Assembly (NCBI RefSeq): GCF_024448715.1
Contig: NZ_JAMOHZ010000001.1
Coordinates: 682,001 to 746,000 of the forward strand
Direction: 5' to 3'
DNA: 64,000 nucleotides
Source: Stutzerimonas stutzeri
Lineage (GTDB): Bacteria; Pseudomonadota; Gammaproteobacteria; Pseudomonadales; Pseudomonadaceae
Numbering within the stretch: position 1 is the stretch's first letter; each line of letters starts with the position of its first letter. Both the position numbers and the translations under genes were made by a program. Of this stretch, positions 1 to 7,964 are shown piece by piece. The notes below the pieces were generated by a model. It worked only from the letters and a program-made list of their open reading frames with translations. It was not told where the DNA came from and searched no databases.

Positions 1-594
1 GTTCGCCGACGGTGCCAGCAGGCAGTTGAAGGCGACACCGCCGAGCAACAGCCGTGCGAACCAGATAAGTCCATAAAGACTCGATTTGAAATGCGGCTCC
101 AGCGACATGGACCAGTCGACCGCCGCCAGAGATGTGCTCAGCACCAGCGCAATCAGGCCGATCCCGGACGCGGCAGGACGCACGATCGCGGTCGGCAATA
201 TCCAGCGCGCCAGCGCAATCCACAGTGCCAGGTAGAGCACGCCGCGTATGGCGAAACTCGGCCAGGCAAGCCACAGACCGCGAAATCCGCCCGCCTCGGC
301 CCCGACCCACTCGTACAGCACGCCCGCACCGGCCAATACCGGCAGGGCCATCAGCGCCAGCACCGGCATGGATCGCCCGCTGACCACGGCCCAAGGCCAG
401 AGCTGATCGCGTGCGCTGCCGCTGACCAGCGCCAGGCTGAGCCCCAGGCACACGCCACCCAGCGGCACAGCGGCAAACCCAAGCAGGCTGGCGAGGCTGG
501 CCGCGACCGCTTCCCGGCTGGCGAAAACCAGGCACAGCAACCATCCGAGCAGGCCCAGCACGCCAGCCGCCGTCGCCGCTTTGCGTGCGCTCAT
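1..594 (-). CDS. actF: Alternative complex III subunit ActF (NrfD-like membrane subunit), 3' end cut by window edge
   Basis: Open reading frame entering from the left edge; 198 codons are visible from an ATG at 594. The N-terminal product is a polytopic membrane protein with several hydrophobic helices, and a segment reading SLAAVDWSMSLEPHFKSSLY resembles the NrfD-like quinol-binding subunits of alternative complex III. The ATG overlaps the actE stop (ATGA), so it is translationally coupled as the last visible gene of the operon. Family known: ActF pairs with ActC as a second NrfD-type subunit anchoring the complex. The C-terminus lies outside the window. Confidence 0.82.
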   Translation of the reverse strand, partial: MSARKAATAAGVLGLLGWLLCLVFASREAVAASLASLLGFAAVPLGGVCLGLSLALVSGSARDQLWPWAVVSGRSMPVLALMALPVLAGAGVLYEWVGAEAGGFRGLWLAWPSFAIRGVLYLALWIALARWILPTAIVRPAASGIGLIALVLSTSLAAVDWSMSLEPHFKSSLYGLIWFARLLLGGVAFNCLLAPSAN

Positions 595-1121
595 GGCAAG
601 GTCTCCAGCGTCGCTCGGTCGGATTGCGGCAACGCGTTCAGCTCCGCGCGGCGGCTGAGTTGCAGCGCGCGAATGTAGCCGACGATGGCCCAGCGATCCG
701 CAGGCGCCACACGCGCTGCGTAGCTGTACATCTGTCCGTAGCCGTGGGCGATCACATCCATAAAATGCCGGTCAGGGGCGTCGATCAGCCTGGATTCGGT
801 GAAATCCGGCGGGCGTGGGAAACCACGGTTGACCACGGTGCCGTTGCCATCACCGGCGAGCCCGTGGCACGGCGAACAGAAGATTCGGTAGCGCTCTTCG
901 CCACGCTGCAACAGCGCCATCGTCATGTCCGGTCGCTGTGCCAGTTCGGCATCGCGGGCCAGATCGCCACGTGCGACGGTCCCGCCTGGAGGCGTCTGAT
1001 TGACCTTACCGTCGGCAAAGAAAACGCTGGACTCCTGTGCCCTGTCCCGCGGCTGGCGCGACATGTCATCGCAACCGGCAAGCAGCGCTGGCAGCAGCAC
1101 AGCGGTTATCCAGCGCCTCAT
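591..1121 (-). CDS. actE: Alternative complex III subunit ActE, monoheme c-type cytochrome lipoprotein
   Basis: 176 residues from an ATG that overlaps the actD stop (ATGA). An upstream in-frame ATG would add 30 residues without a signal and is rejected. The N-terminus is a lipoprotein signal with lipobox LLAGC, making Cys17 the likely lipidated residue. One heme c motif, CSPCH, is at residues 82-86, and Met residues in the C-terminal half could be the distal ligand. It is expected to sit on the periplasmic face and pass electrons from the ActA/ActB module to a cytochrome c or oxidase. Placement between actD and actF is the usual ACIII order. Confidence 0.88.
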   Translation of the reverse strand: MRRWITAVLLPALLAGCDDMSRQPRDRAQESSVFFADGKVNQTPPGGTVARGDLARDAELAQRPDMTMALLQRGEERYRIFCSPCHGLAGDGNGTVVNRGFPRPPDFTESRLIDAPDRHFMDVIAHGYGQMYSYAARVAPADRWAIVGYIRALQLSRRAELNALPQSDRATLETLP

Positions 1122-1645
1122 GCCGGCACCTCGCTGACCGACACCGCTCGCTCCGCCAGCCACAACGCCGTCCCGGTGCGTTGGTACAACGGATCGTCGG
1201 CACGGATACACAGCAGGAAGCGGTCATCGCTGGCACGGCCGAAGGCCTCGACCCCATGCAGCGGATGCCAAAGCAGCGGCAGCCGGCACCGCCAGAGCAG
1301 ACCGAACACGGCGAACAGCGTGGCGCTGCTGACCATGATCAAAAAGGTGACGATGCTGAACGATTGCAGTGCGATCAGTGGACGGCCGCCAATTTCCAGC
1401 GGATAGCTGAGGTTGGCGTAAATCTGCATGCCGAGGCCGAGCGCAACACCGAAGAGCGCGCCGACCACGCCGAACCAATAGACGCTGTTGCTGCGGTGTT
1501 CGAGTATCTCTTCCAGCCCCTCCAGCGGAAACGGGCTGTAGGCTTCCAGCCGCTTGTAACCCGCCTCACGCGCTGCGCGGGCCGCGTCGAGCAGCGCCTC
1601 GGGCTGAGCGAAATCGGCGAGCAGGCCGTAGTGATGCTCAATCAT
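1118..1645 (-). CDS. actD: Alternative complex III subunit ActD (DUF3341 family)
   Basis: 175 residues starting MIEHHYGLLADFAQPEALLD. A soluble N-terminal part (to about 60) is followed by two hydrophobic helices (roughly 58-80 and 98-120) and a cytosolic tail. This is the DUF3341 layout of ActD, a small membrane subunit without cofactors. It overlaps actC by 8 bases and actE by 4, which indicates tight translational coupling. Confidence 0.88.
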   Translation of the reverse strand: MIEHHYGLLADFAQPEALLDAARAAREAGYKRLEAYSPFPLEGLEEILEHRSNSVYWFGVVGALFGVALGLGMQIYANLSYPLEIGGRPLIALQSFSIVTFLIMVSSATLFAVFGLLWRCRLPLLWHPLHGVEAFGRASDDRFLLCIRADDPLYQRTGTALWLAERAVSVSEVPA

Positions 1646-2993
1646 CGGCGCCTCCGCGATAGCGGTGCAGCACTTTCTTGACCTCGAACGTCGAGACCAT
1701 CGGCAAGAAGCGCATGAAAAGCGAAAACGGCACGAGGAACAGGCCGAAGGTGCCGACGAACAGCGCCCAATCCCAAAACGATGGGCTGTATGGCTGCCAG
1801 CTCGACACCAAATAGTCCCGCGTCGGCGGCTGGACGATGAGCATATAGCGCTCGCACCACATCCCTACCAGCACGCCGATGGCGATCGCCAGCATCGCCC
1901 GGCCGTTGCGCCGCACCGCAGGCCACCACAGTGCCTGCACCACCACCAGATTGAAGAAGATCGCCAGCCAGAAACTCCAGGCGGTCGGTCCTGCCATTCG
2001 GTTGAGGGTGACCAGAATTTCATGTTCCTTGCCCGAGTAGAACGCGATGAACGGCTCGAGAATGTAGCCGTAGCCGGTCATCCAGGCACTGGCGAGCAAC
2101 AGCAACCCGAGCTTGTTCAGGTGGGCGTCGGTGATCAGATCCTGCCAACCAAAGAAACGCCGCAGGCCGAGCGCGATGACGATGACCATGGCGAAGCCGG
2201 AAAACACCGCGCCGGCGACGAAATACGGCGGGAACACGGTGGAATGCCAGCCGGTTTCGGGAGCGAGATCGAGCAGGAACGAATAGCCGCTGGATACCGA
2301 GAACACCAGCGGCACCGCTAGCAGCGCGATGAAGCGGTAGGTCCGGCGCCAATGGCTCCAATGCGAGGCTGCGCCACGCCAGCCGAGGGCAAGCAACCCG
2401 TAGAAAACCTGATAATGCCGCTTCGTTGCCCGGTCGCGCGCCGATGCGAAATCCGGGATCGAGCCCACGTAGAGAAACAGCAGCGACACGCCGAGATAGC
2501 CGAGCACGGCGAAAAAATCCCAGGCGGTCGGGCTCTTGAACTGTGGCCACAGTTCCATGGTGTTCGGGTAAGGCGCCGTCCAGAAGAACAGCCAGGGACG
2601 CCCCAGATGCAGGATCGGGTAGATGCCGGCGCAAACCACGGCCATCAGCGTCATCAGTTCGGCCAAGCGGTTCAGTGAATTGCGCCAGGGCCGGTTGAGC
2701 AGCAACAGCAGCGCGGAAATAAAGGTGCCGGCATGCCCTATCCCAAGCCACCACATGTAATTGATGATGGCAAAACCCCAGTTGACCGGAATGTTGTTGC
2801 CCCAGACGCCAACGCCGTTCCATAGCACCACGGTCGCAGCGGCGAGAAATACTCCGAGCAGCAGGCAGCCACAGAGAAACAGCACCCACCAGGCGCGGCG
2901 GTAGCGATTGAAGTGCACCGGGACGTCGAGCACTCGTGCAGACACTTCACCCAGCGGCAAGTCGCGGCGCAGGAAATGCGGTGTGTCAGCCAT
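1638..2993 (-). CDS. actC: Alternative complex III subunit ActC (NrfD/PsrC-like quinol-binding membrane protein)
   Basis: 451 residues with about ten hydrophobic helices, starting near residue 30 and spread to the C-terminus. It belongs to the polysulfide reductase NrfD family; in alternative complex III this subunit carries the quinol oxidation site and couples to the iron-sulfur subunit ActB. The start ATG lies 8 bases inside actB, in the same operon. No cofactor motif is expected or seen. Confidence 0.9.
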   Translation of the reverse strand: MADTPHFLRRDLPLGEVSARVLDVPVHFNRYRRAWWVLFLCGCLLLGVFLAAATVVLWNGVGVWGNNIPVNWGFAIINYMWWLGIGHAGTFISALLLLLNRPWRNSLNRLAELMTLMAVVCAGIYPILHLGRPWLFFWTAPYPNTMELWPQFKSPTAWDFFAVLGYLGVSLLFLYVGSIPDFASARDRATKRHYQVFYGLLALGWRGAASHWSHWRRTYRFIALLAVPLVFSVSSGYSFLLDLAPETGWHSTVFPPYFVAGAVFSGFAMVIVIALGLRRFFGWQDLITDAHLNKLGLLLLASAWMTGYGYILEPFIAFYSGKEHEILVTLNRMAGPTAWSFWLAIFFNLVVVQALWWPAVRRNGRAMLAIAIGVLVGMWCERYMLIVQPPTRDYLVSSWQPYSPSFWDWALFVGTFGLFLVPFSLFMRFLPMVSTFEVKKVLHRYRGGADD

Positions 2994-5937
2994 CGCGCTC
3001 CCCTTTCGCCGATTCCAGATCCAGCGGCGCCGCCTCGCCCGGCAATACGGGTGCGTCTTCGACCAGGCCGAGGTAGGTGGTCTTGGGTCTGGTGTTGAGT
3101 TCTTCGAGCAACGCGTAGTGGCGCCGGGTGCGGCGCTCGCGGTTGACCTCGGCTGCCGGATCGAGCAGGTTGCCGAAGACGATCGCCTGGGTCGGACAGG
3201 TCTGCTGGCATGCAGTTTTCACCTCGCCATCGGCGATTTCCCTGTCTTCGATTCGAGCGGCGATGCGCGCCTCGCTGATGCGCTGGACGCAGTACGTGCA
3301 TTTCTCCATCACGCCGCGGCCACGCACGGTGACATTGGGATTGCGCTGCGCCTGCAATGCTGGCGGGTCGTCTGCCGTGAGGTTGTACCAGTTGAATCGA
3401 CGGACCTTGTACGGGCAGTACGACGAACAGGTGCGGGTGCCGATGCAGCGGTTGTAGATCTGCTCGTTCAGCCCATCGGGGCCGTGCACCGTGGCGTTCA
3501 CCGGACAGCCGACCTCGCACGGTGCCTGATCGCAATGCATGCAGGGCACGGGCTGAAATGCCGACTTCGGCTCGCGCGGATCGCCGCCGTAATAATGATC
3601 GACCCGCAGCCAGTGCATCTCGCGGCCCATCCGGACCTGTTCCTTGCCGACCACAGGAACGTTGTTCTCCGCCTGGCATGCGACCACGCAGGCATTGCAA
3701 CCGATGCATTGGTCCAGGTCGATCACCATGCCCCAGGCGGTATCGCTTTTTGCCTGCGGCGGGTACAAGGTCGGTTGCGCGGGTTTCGGCGGCTCGTACC
3801 GGTATGCCTCTTCGCGCGGCAGGCTGCGGATCAGTTCCTTGCCTGCCAGCACGTGGTGCGGCTGGGTTGAAGCCAGCTCGATTCGGCCCTCCAGACGCGT
3901 CAATGCGGCGCCGGGGCGCATCCAAGGCTCATTTGCCGTGCGCAGTGGCGCAACGTTGTAGCCAAGGCCATCGCCCACCCGGCCGGCACGGCTGCGCCCG
4001 TAACCGCCGAACAGGCTGAGCGTGGCGTCAGCCTGGCCGGGCATCACCCAGGCCGGACCTTCGATGTACGCGCCATCAATGGTGACCTGCAGCCGGTCGC
4101 CACTGCTAATGCCACGCCGCTCGCTCAGGCTTGGGGAAATGCCGATGACGTTGTCCCAAGTCAACTTGCTGATCGGCTTGGGCAGTTCCTGCAGCCAGCC
4201 GAGATTGGCGAAACGGCCGTCCCAGACGCTGGGATCGGGTCGGAACAGCACAGTCAGTCCCTCTTGCGGCTCCACCGAATCCCAGCGTGGCGGCTTTACG
4301 GTCACTTCAACCGGGTCGTATGCCGAGGCGCAGATAAAGCCTCGCTCCAACGCTTCACGCCAGGCGTGGTCGTCCAGGCTCTGCCAAGTCTGACGCACCA
4401 TCGCGCGGGCGTCCGGCGTCAGTTGACCCTGAAGCAACGCGAGGATCTCGTCCGGCGAACGGCTGCTGTAGAACGGGCGCACCAACGGTTGTGCCAGACA
4501 AACGCTGCCGTCCGCGGCGCGCATATCGCACCAGCCATCGAGCGCATGGCTCAACGGCAAGTGCCAGTGGCTATGAGCGGCGGTCTCGTCGTAGTAGAGG
4601 CCGGCATGGATACGCAGCGGGACCTGCTGCAGTAAGCGCTCGAACTCAAGGTTGCCCGGCGCAGTGTGTACCGGATTGCAGTCGAGCATCAGCAGGGCCT
4701 CGACCTCGCCGTGTTCCATCGCGGTCGTCAACGCTGGGAGATCATCCAGACGTCTGCCGCCGGCTTCGATCCAAGTTATCGGCTGGGTGTATTCGAGGGT
4801 GTGGCCGATATTGCCGAGGCGCTGATTTAGCCAGTGCACCGCTGCCTGCACGTCGAGCGGTGCGAATTCGCCAGCGGTAATCAAACAACGCCCCCGACGC
4901 GCCTGCAGCCCTTCCGCCAAGGTCTCGATCCAGCGTTGCGCATCGCCTGGAAGCGGCGGTGCAGAGCTCTCGCCGAGCGCTGCGGCCAATGCCTGAACAT
5001 AGCCGTGCAATTCGGCCGGCTCGACACGCCGTCGCTCCGAGGCCTTGGCGCCGGTCACGGTCGATAACGCTTCGATGACAAACAGGCGGGCCTCGCCCTC
5101 ACCTCGCGCTGCCCGCCGCTTGCGCTCGCTCCAGCCCAGCGCGTGGGGCAGTTCGTGCGGGCCTGCGCCAAGCCAGTCATGTTCGAAGCTCAACACCCAC
5201 TCGGCATTTTCGAAACGGTAATGGGTTTCCAATGGCTGGCCGGTCGCCTGTTCGGTAGCCGCGTAAGCGTCGCCATGCCAGGGCTCGAAGCGATACAGGC
5301 GCGCTTCGGGCCAACGCTTCAGCAATTCGGCGAACTGCCGCTGCAGCGTTGGCGAACTGCTCGCCCCGGCCAGCAGATGCAGGCCGCGCCCGCCGCTGGC
5401 GTCCCACTTGGCCGCACGTTCGAAAGCCACCGTCTGGAAGGCATTCCAGGTGGTGCCGCGCCCCTGATAACGCGGCGCTTGCGATCGATCCGGGTCGTAC
5501 AGTTGAAGGATAGCGGCCTGGGTGAACGCGGTGGCTGCGCCGAGGCTGGAGGGGTGATTGGGATTGCCTTCCAGCTTGGTCGGGCGGCCAACATGGGTGC
5601 GACCCAGCACAGGCTGGGCGTAGCCGGCGAATGGAACTGCGGTGGCGTACCAACGCGCCTCACCGGGAATCACTTTTTCGGGCTGCACGACGTAGGGCAC
5701 ACCATGTTCGGGTTCCTGGCCGCACCCGGCGAGACCGGCCATAGCCATCGAGGCGCCCATCAGTTGCAGGAAACGCCGTCGATCCATCGCAGGCGCAATG
5801 CCCGGAAACTCCGCATCGACGAACTCGACGAACGCCGGCTCATCGGCCAGCTGCTCCAGGCTGCGCCAATAGCGCGGCCCATGCTGGCCTTCGAGGCGCT
5901 GGCGAATAACCGAATAGTCGAGTGGCGTGCGTTCCAT
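2986..5937 (-). CDS. actB: Alternative complex III iron-sulfur subunit ActB (molybdopterin-like plus ferredoxin domains)
   Basis: 983 residues. A short N-terminal segment precedes a twin-arginine-type signal (RRRFLQLMG at residues 53-61, ending LAGCG). The central ~600 residues resemble a molybdopterin oxidoreductase fold, which in ActB is known to lack the cofactor. The C-terminal part, from about residue 740, is a ferredoxin-like module with clustered cysteine motifs CIGCNACVVACQ, CMHCDQAPCEVGC, CIGTRTCSSYC, CTYC and CQQTC, enough for the expected [4Fe-4S]/[3Fe-4S] chain. It carries electrons from ActC to the hemes. It lies 4 bases downstream of actA. Confidence 0.92.
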   Translation of the reverse strand: MERTPLDYSVIRQRLEGQHGPRYWRSLEQLADEPAFVEFVDAEFPGIAPAMDRRRFLQLMGASMAMAGLAGCGQEPEHGVPYVVQPEKVIPGEARWYATAVPFAGYAQPVLGRTHVGRPTKLEGNPNHPSSLGAATAFTQAAILQLYDPDRSQAPRYQGRGTTWNAFQTVAFERAAKWDASGGRGLHLLAGASSSPTLQRQFAELLKRWPEARLYRFEPWHGDAYAATEQATGQPLETHYRFENAEWVLSFEHDWLGAGPHELPHALGWSERKRRAARGEGEARLFVIEALSTVTGAKASERRRVEPAELHGYVQALAAALGESSAPPLPGDAQRWIETLAEGLQARRGRCLITAGEFAPLDVQAAVHWLNQRLGNIGHTLEYTQPITWIEAGGRRLDDLPALTTAMEHGEVEALLMLDCNPVHTAPGNLEFERLLQQVPLRIHAGLYYDETAAHSHWHLPLSHALDGWCDMRAADGSVCLAQPLVRPFYSSRSPDEILALLQGQLTPDARAMVRQTWQSLDDHAWREALERGFICASAYDPVEVTVKPPRWDSVEPQEGLTVLFRPDPSVWDGRFANLGWLQELPKPISKLTWDNVIGISPSLSERRGISSGDRLQVTIDGAYIEGPAWVMPGQADATLSLFGGYGRSRAGRVGDGLGYNVAPLRTANEPWMRPGAALTRLEGRIELASTQPHHVLAGKELIRSLPREEAYRYEPPKPAQPTLYPPQAKSDTAWGMVIDLDQCIGCNACVVACQAENNVPVVGKEQVRMGREMHWLRVDHYYGGDPREPKSAFQPVPCMHCDQAPCEVGCPVNATVHGPDGLNEQIYNRCIGTRTCSSYCPYKVRRFNWYNLTADDPPALQAQRNPNVTVRGRGVMEKCTYCVQRISEARIAARIEDREIADGEVKTACQQTCPTQAIVFGNLLDPAAEVNRERRTRRHYALLEELNTRPKTTYLGLVEDAPVLPGEAAPLDLESAKGERDG

Positions 5938-5941
5938 TGAG

Positions 5942-6598
5942 TTACCTGTGGCAGATGTAGCAGTCGGTCAGGTTTTGCGTCTCGATGTGGTTCTCCCGAA
6001 TCAATCGCTCTCCCAACTGTTGACGGTCATGCGAGGTACTCCAGCCCATCTCTGTGACCGCATCGCGGGGACGCAACCGTGGCGCCGGGTTCTGGTGGCA
6101 ATCCAGGCACCAGCTCATGGTGAAGGTCTCGGCCCGGTACATCAGCGGCATGGTGTCCACCTGACCGTGGCAGGTTTCGCAACCGACCCCAGCGTTCACG
6201 TGGACGCCATGATGGAAATAGACATAGTCGGGAAGCTCACTGACCCGGTTCCAGCGCAGCGGCTCTTGCCGTGCGAGGCTCTGGCGCACCGGCGCGAGCA
6301 TCTGCGCACCGGTCCATATCTGCGAATGGCAGCTCATACAGGTATAGGTTGGCGGCAACCCAGCGACTGGGCTGACTTCGACGCTGTCATGGCAGTAGCG
6401 GCAGTCAATTTTTAGCGCCCCAGCATGATGTTCATGACTGAACGGCACCGGTTGCTGCACTACCCACCCTTTATCAGTGATGTAGTCGGAGCGATCCAGC
6501 ACCACCAGCGCAGCGAACAGCGCAAAAAGTCCACCTATCAAGATGAACAAGGCCAGACGCAGCCACATATCAGCCGAACGCGGGAAAACCTGAGCCAT
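5942..6598 (-). CDS. actA: Alternative complex III pentaheme c-type cytochrome ActA
   Basis: 218 residues from the ATG at 6598, which begins MAQVFPRSADMWLRLALF. A longer in-frame start 20 codons upstream lacks a membrane signal and is less likely. One N-terminal transmembrane anchor (about 12-34) precedes a periplasmic domain with five CXXCH heme motifs: CRYCH, CMSCH, CETCH, CLDCH and CYICH. The last is only two residues from the C-terminus. This matches the pentaheme subunit of alternative complex III. It is the first gene of the act operon; a promoter is proposed at 6832-6860. Confidence 0.92.
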   Translation of the reverse strand: MAQVFPRSADMWLRLALFILIGGLFALFAALVVLDRSDYITDKGWVVQQPVPFSHEHHAGALKIDCRYCHDSVEVSPVAGLPPTYTCMSCHSQIWTGAQMLAPVRQSLARQEPLRWNRVSELPDYVYFHHGVHVNAGVGCETCHGQVDTMPLMYRAETFTMSWCLDCHQNPAPRLRPRDAVTEMGWSTSHDRQQLGERLIRENHIETQNLTDCYICHR

Positions 6599-6680
6599 GG
6601 CCCCTTCGGAGTCGTTTGTATCAATCTGTTTCGGCCGCGAAGCGCGCCGGGAGTTCACTAACGAACTGCCACTGACCAGA

Positions 6681-6722
6681 AGCCAGGAGCCAGGAGCCAG
6701 GAGCCAGGAGCCAGGAGCCAGG
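6681..6722. repeat. Six perfect tandem copies of AGCCAGG
   Basis: The heptamer AGCCAGG is repeated six times without a mismatch (42 bases). It lies between the proposed act promoter and the actA start codon, inside the predicted 5' untranslated leader, 83-124 bases upstream of the actA ATG. No coding frame is evident. Perfect heptamer tracts can slip during replication, so copy number may vary between strains (inference). Confidence 0.95.
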
Positions 6723-6831
6723 ATTGGTCGGCAGTATGTTTGAGCGAAGCGGCAGCAAAAAAATAATCGAGCGATGTTGAACTGCTACTTCTATCGTTTC
6801 AGCAAAAATAATGATTAAAGAAATAAATATT

Positions 6832-6860
6832 TTTATATGCAGCTACTAAGTGTCGGACAA
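6832..6860 (-). promoter_or_regulatory. Candidate sigma70 promoter of the actABCDEF operon
   Basis: Read on the minus strand: -35 TTGTCC, a 17-base spacer, then -10 TATAAA. It lies in the AT-rich part (6740-6907) of the 366-base gap between the KGG-protein gene and actA, which otherwise holds only the heptamer repeat and a terminator. Transcription would start near 6825 and give a leader of about 225 bases. Confidence 0.6.
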
Positions 6861-6907
6861 TGAGTAGCTATATATGCACTAATATGGCTATCAGCCAGTT
6901 ACTCATA

Positions 6908-6941
6908 AAAAAGCGGGGCCCGCGATGCGAGCCCCGCTTTT
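6908..6941. terminator. Bidirectional rho-independent terminator after the KGG-protein gene
   Basis: A GC-rich inverted repeat (AAAAGCGGGGC ... GCCCCGCTTTT), flanked by an A-run on the left and a T-run on the right, so it works in either direction. It lies 24 bases beyond the stop of the KGG-repeat gene (minus strand) and insulates it from act expression. Confidence 0.85.
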
Positions 6942-6964
6942 CTAACTAGCAATAGGCTACTTCA

Positions 6965-7276
6965 TCAGGAGCTACGCCCACCGCCATGGCTGTTCTCGCC
7001 ACCCTTCTTGCCAGCTTCGGAGGCCTTTTCGCGGTCATTGGCAAAGTTGCCGCCGCTATTCTGGCCGCCTTTCTTGCCTGCTTCGGAGGCTTTTTCACGA
7101 TCATTGGCGAAGTTGCCGCCACTGTTCTGACCACCTTTTTGGCCAGCCTCAGATGCGCGCTGCGGATCGTTGGCAAAGTTGCCGCCGCTGTTGTGGCCGC
7201 CTTTCTGCCCAGCTTCTGAGGCCTTTTCGCGATCGTTGGCAAAGTTACCCGGATTTCCGCTCTTATCATTCGACAT
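6965..7276 (-). CDS. KGG-repeat stress-induced hydrophilic protein (con-10/GsiB/YciG-like)
   Basis: 103 residues, extremely hydrophilic and Gly/Asn/Lys rich, almost entirely four ~22-residue repeats of the form NFANDREKASEAGKKGGQNS. The EAGxKGG core defines the KGG stress-protein family, whose members are induced by starvation, desiccation or osmotic stress and are largely disordered. The start is supported by CTGGAG a few bases upstream. It is a single-gene unit with its own terminator. The four repeats are also close copies at DNA level (about 66 bases each), so the gene can gain or lose units by recombination. Confidence 0.88.
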   Translation of the reverse strand: MSNDKSGNPGNFANDREKASEAGQKGGHNSGGNFANDPQRASEAGQKGGQNSGGNFANDREKASEAGKKGGQNSGGNFANDREKASEAGKKGGENSHGGGRSS

Positions 7277-7709
7277 GAGATCACTCCAGTTACTTGGTAA
7301 AAAATGGCGACTGCACTACAACCGCCTCACTATCTCGGAGGGCAACAAGCGCGCAGGAGTTCACTAAAAGTTATAACTGACGATGAACGGTTAATTGGCA
7401 CAGCAACAAGCTAAACGGCTGTATTAATAAAAAATCCATCACACACGTAGTTGCGTTTCGATAGCAACGAAACGGCAAAATCCAATGGTTTCAGGCTTAC
7501 GCCATAGTTTGAAATCTAATGGCGAAACAAACGAACGCACCGCTGAATCTCGGCTGAACCGTTCATCCGGCTTGAAAATCATGCCGCCATTGTCAACAAG
7601 CTGTAACTCGCCCCAGGCAATCTCAGCTCCATGGAAAGCCGCGACGGCTGGCGCAAGGACGCGACTATCTCAAGACCACCAACCACTCGATCGAGCTATT
7701 GGAGGCCGT
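7277..7709. other. 433-base stretch without a convincing gene
   Basis: Contains the upstream region of the KGG-protein gene and then sequence with only weak coding character. A frame ending at 7713 (…TTNHSIELLEAV) whose stop overlaps the ATG at 7710 looks like the tail of a decayed gene, but no intact start or family match is recognised. Confidence 0.5.
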
Positions 7710-7877
7710 ATGAACAGCAAAACCTTGGAAAACCTGGTCAAGCATTCCGATCTCAGCGTCACGCAGCCGCTGGAACTCTGGAAGCAACTGCACCGAGACA
7801 AGCGCGACTACCGACCAAGCGCCGCCGCCTTGGCGCGGCGCGCATCGTTCGATATCGGGTTTTGCACCAGCCGGTAG
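7710..7877 (+). CDS. Small hypothetical protein, possibly part of a decayed gene pair
   Basis: 55 residues starting MNSKTLENLVKHSDLSVTQP, preceded by GGAGGCC at a good Shine-Dalgarno distance. The start overlaps the stop of an upstream frame (GTATGA), a pattern typical of coupled genes, but that upstream frame is not intact. Downstream, another frame reads QTSWLDALLAAIDYETPAL, which also looks protein-like. The whole 7600-7965 segment may be a frameshifted remnant. No family recognised. Confidence 0.35.
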   Translation: MNSKTLENLVKHSDLSVTQPLELWKQLHRDKRDYRPSAAALARRASFDIGFCTSR

Positions 7878-7964
7878 CGTTCAGGCCGGTCGGCGCCTGA
7901 AGGACGTCAGCAGACGTCCTGGCTGGACGCTCTCCTGGCCGCCATCGACTATGAAACACCGGCG

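Noticed and set aside
6986..7219. Hydrophobic 77-codon frame opposite the KGG gene
   Set aside because: Antisense reading of the repeats; the apparent membrane character is a product of complementing Lys/Glu/Gly codons.
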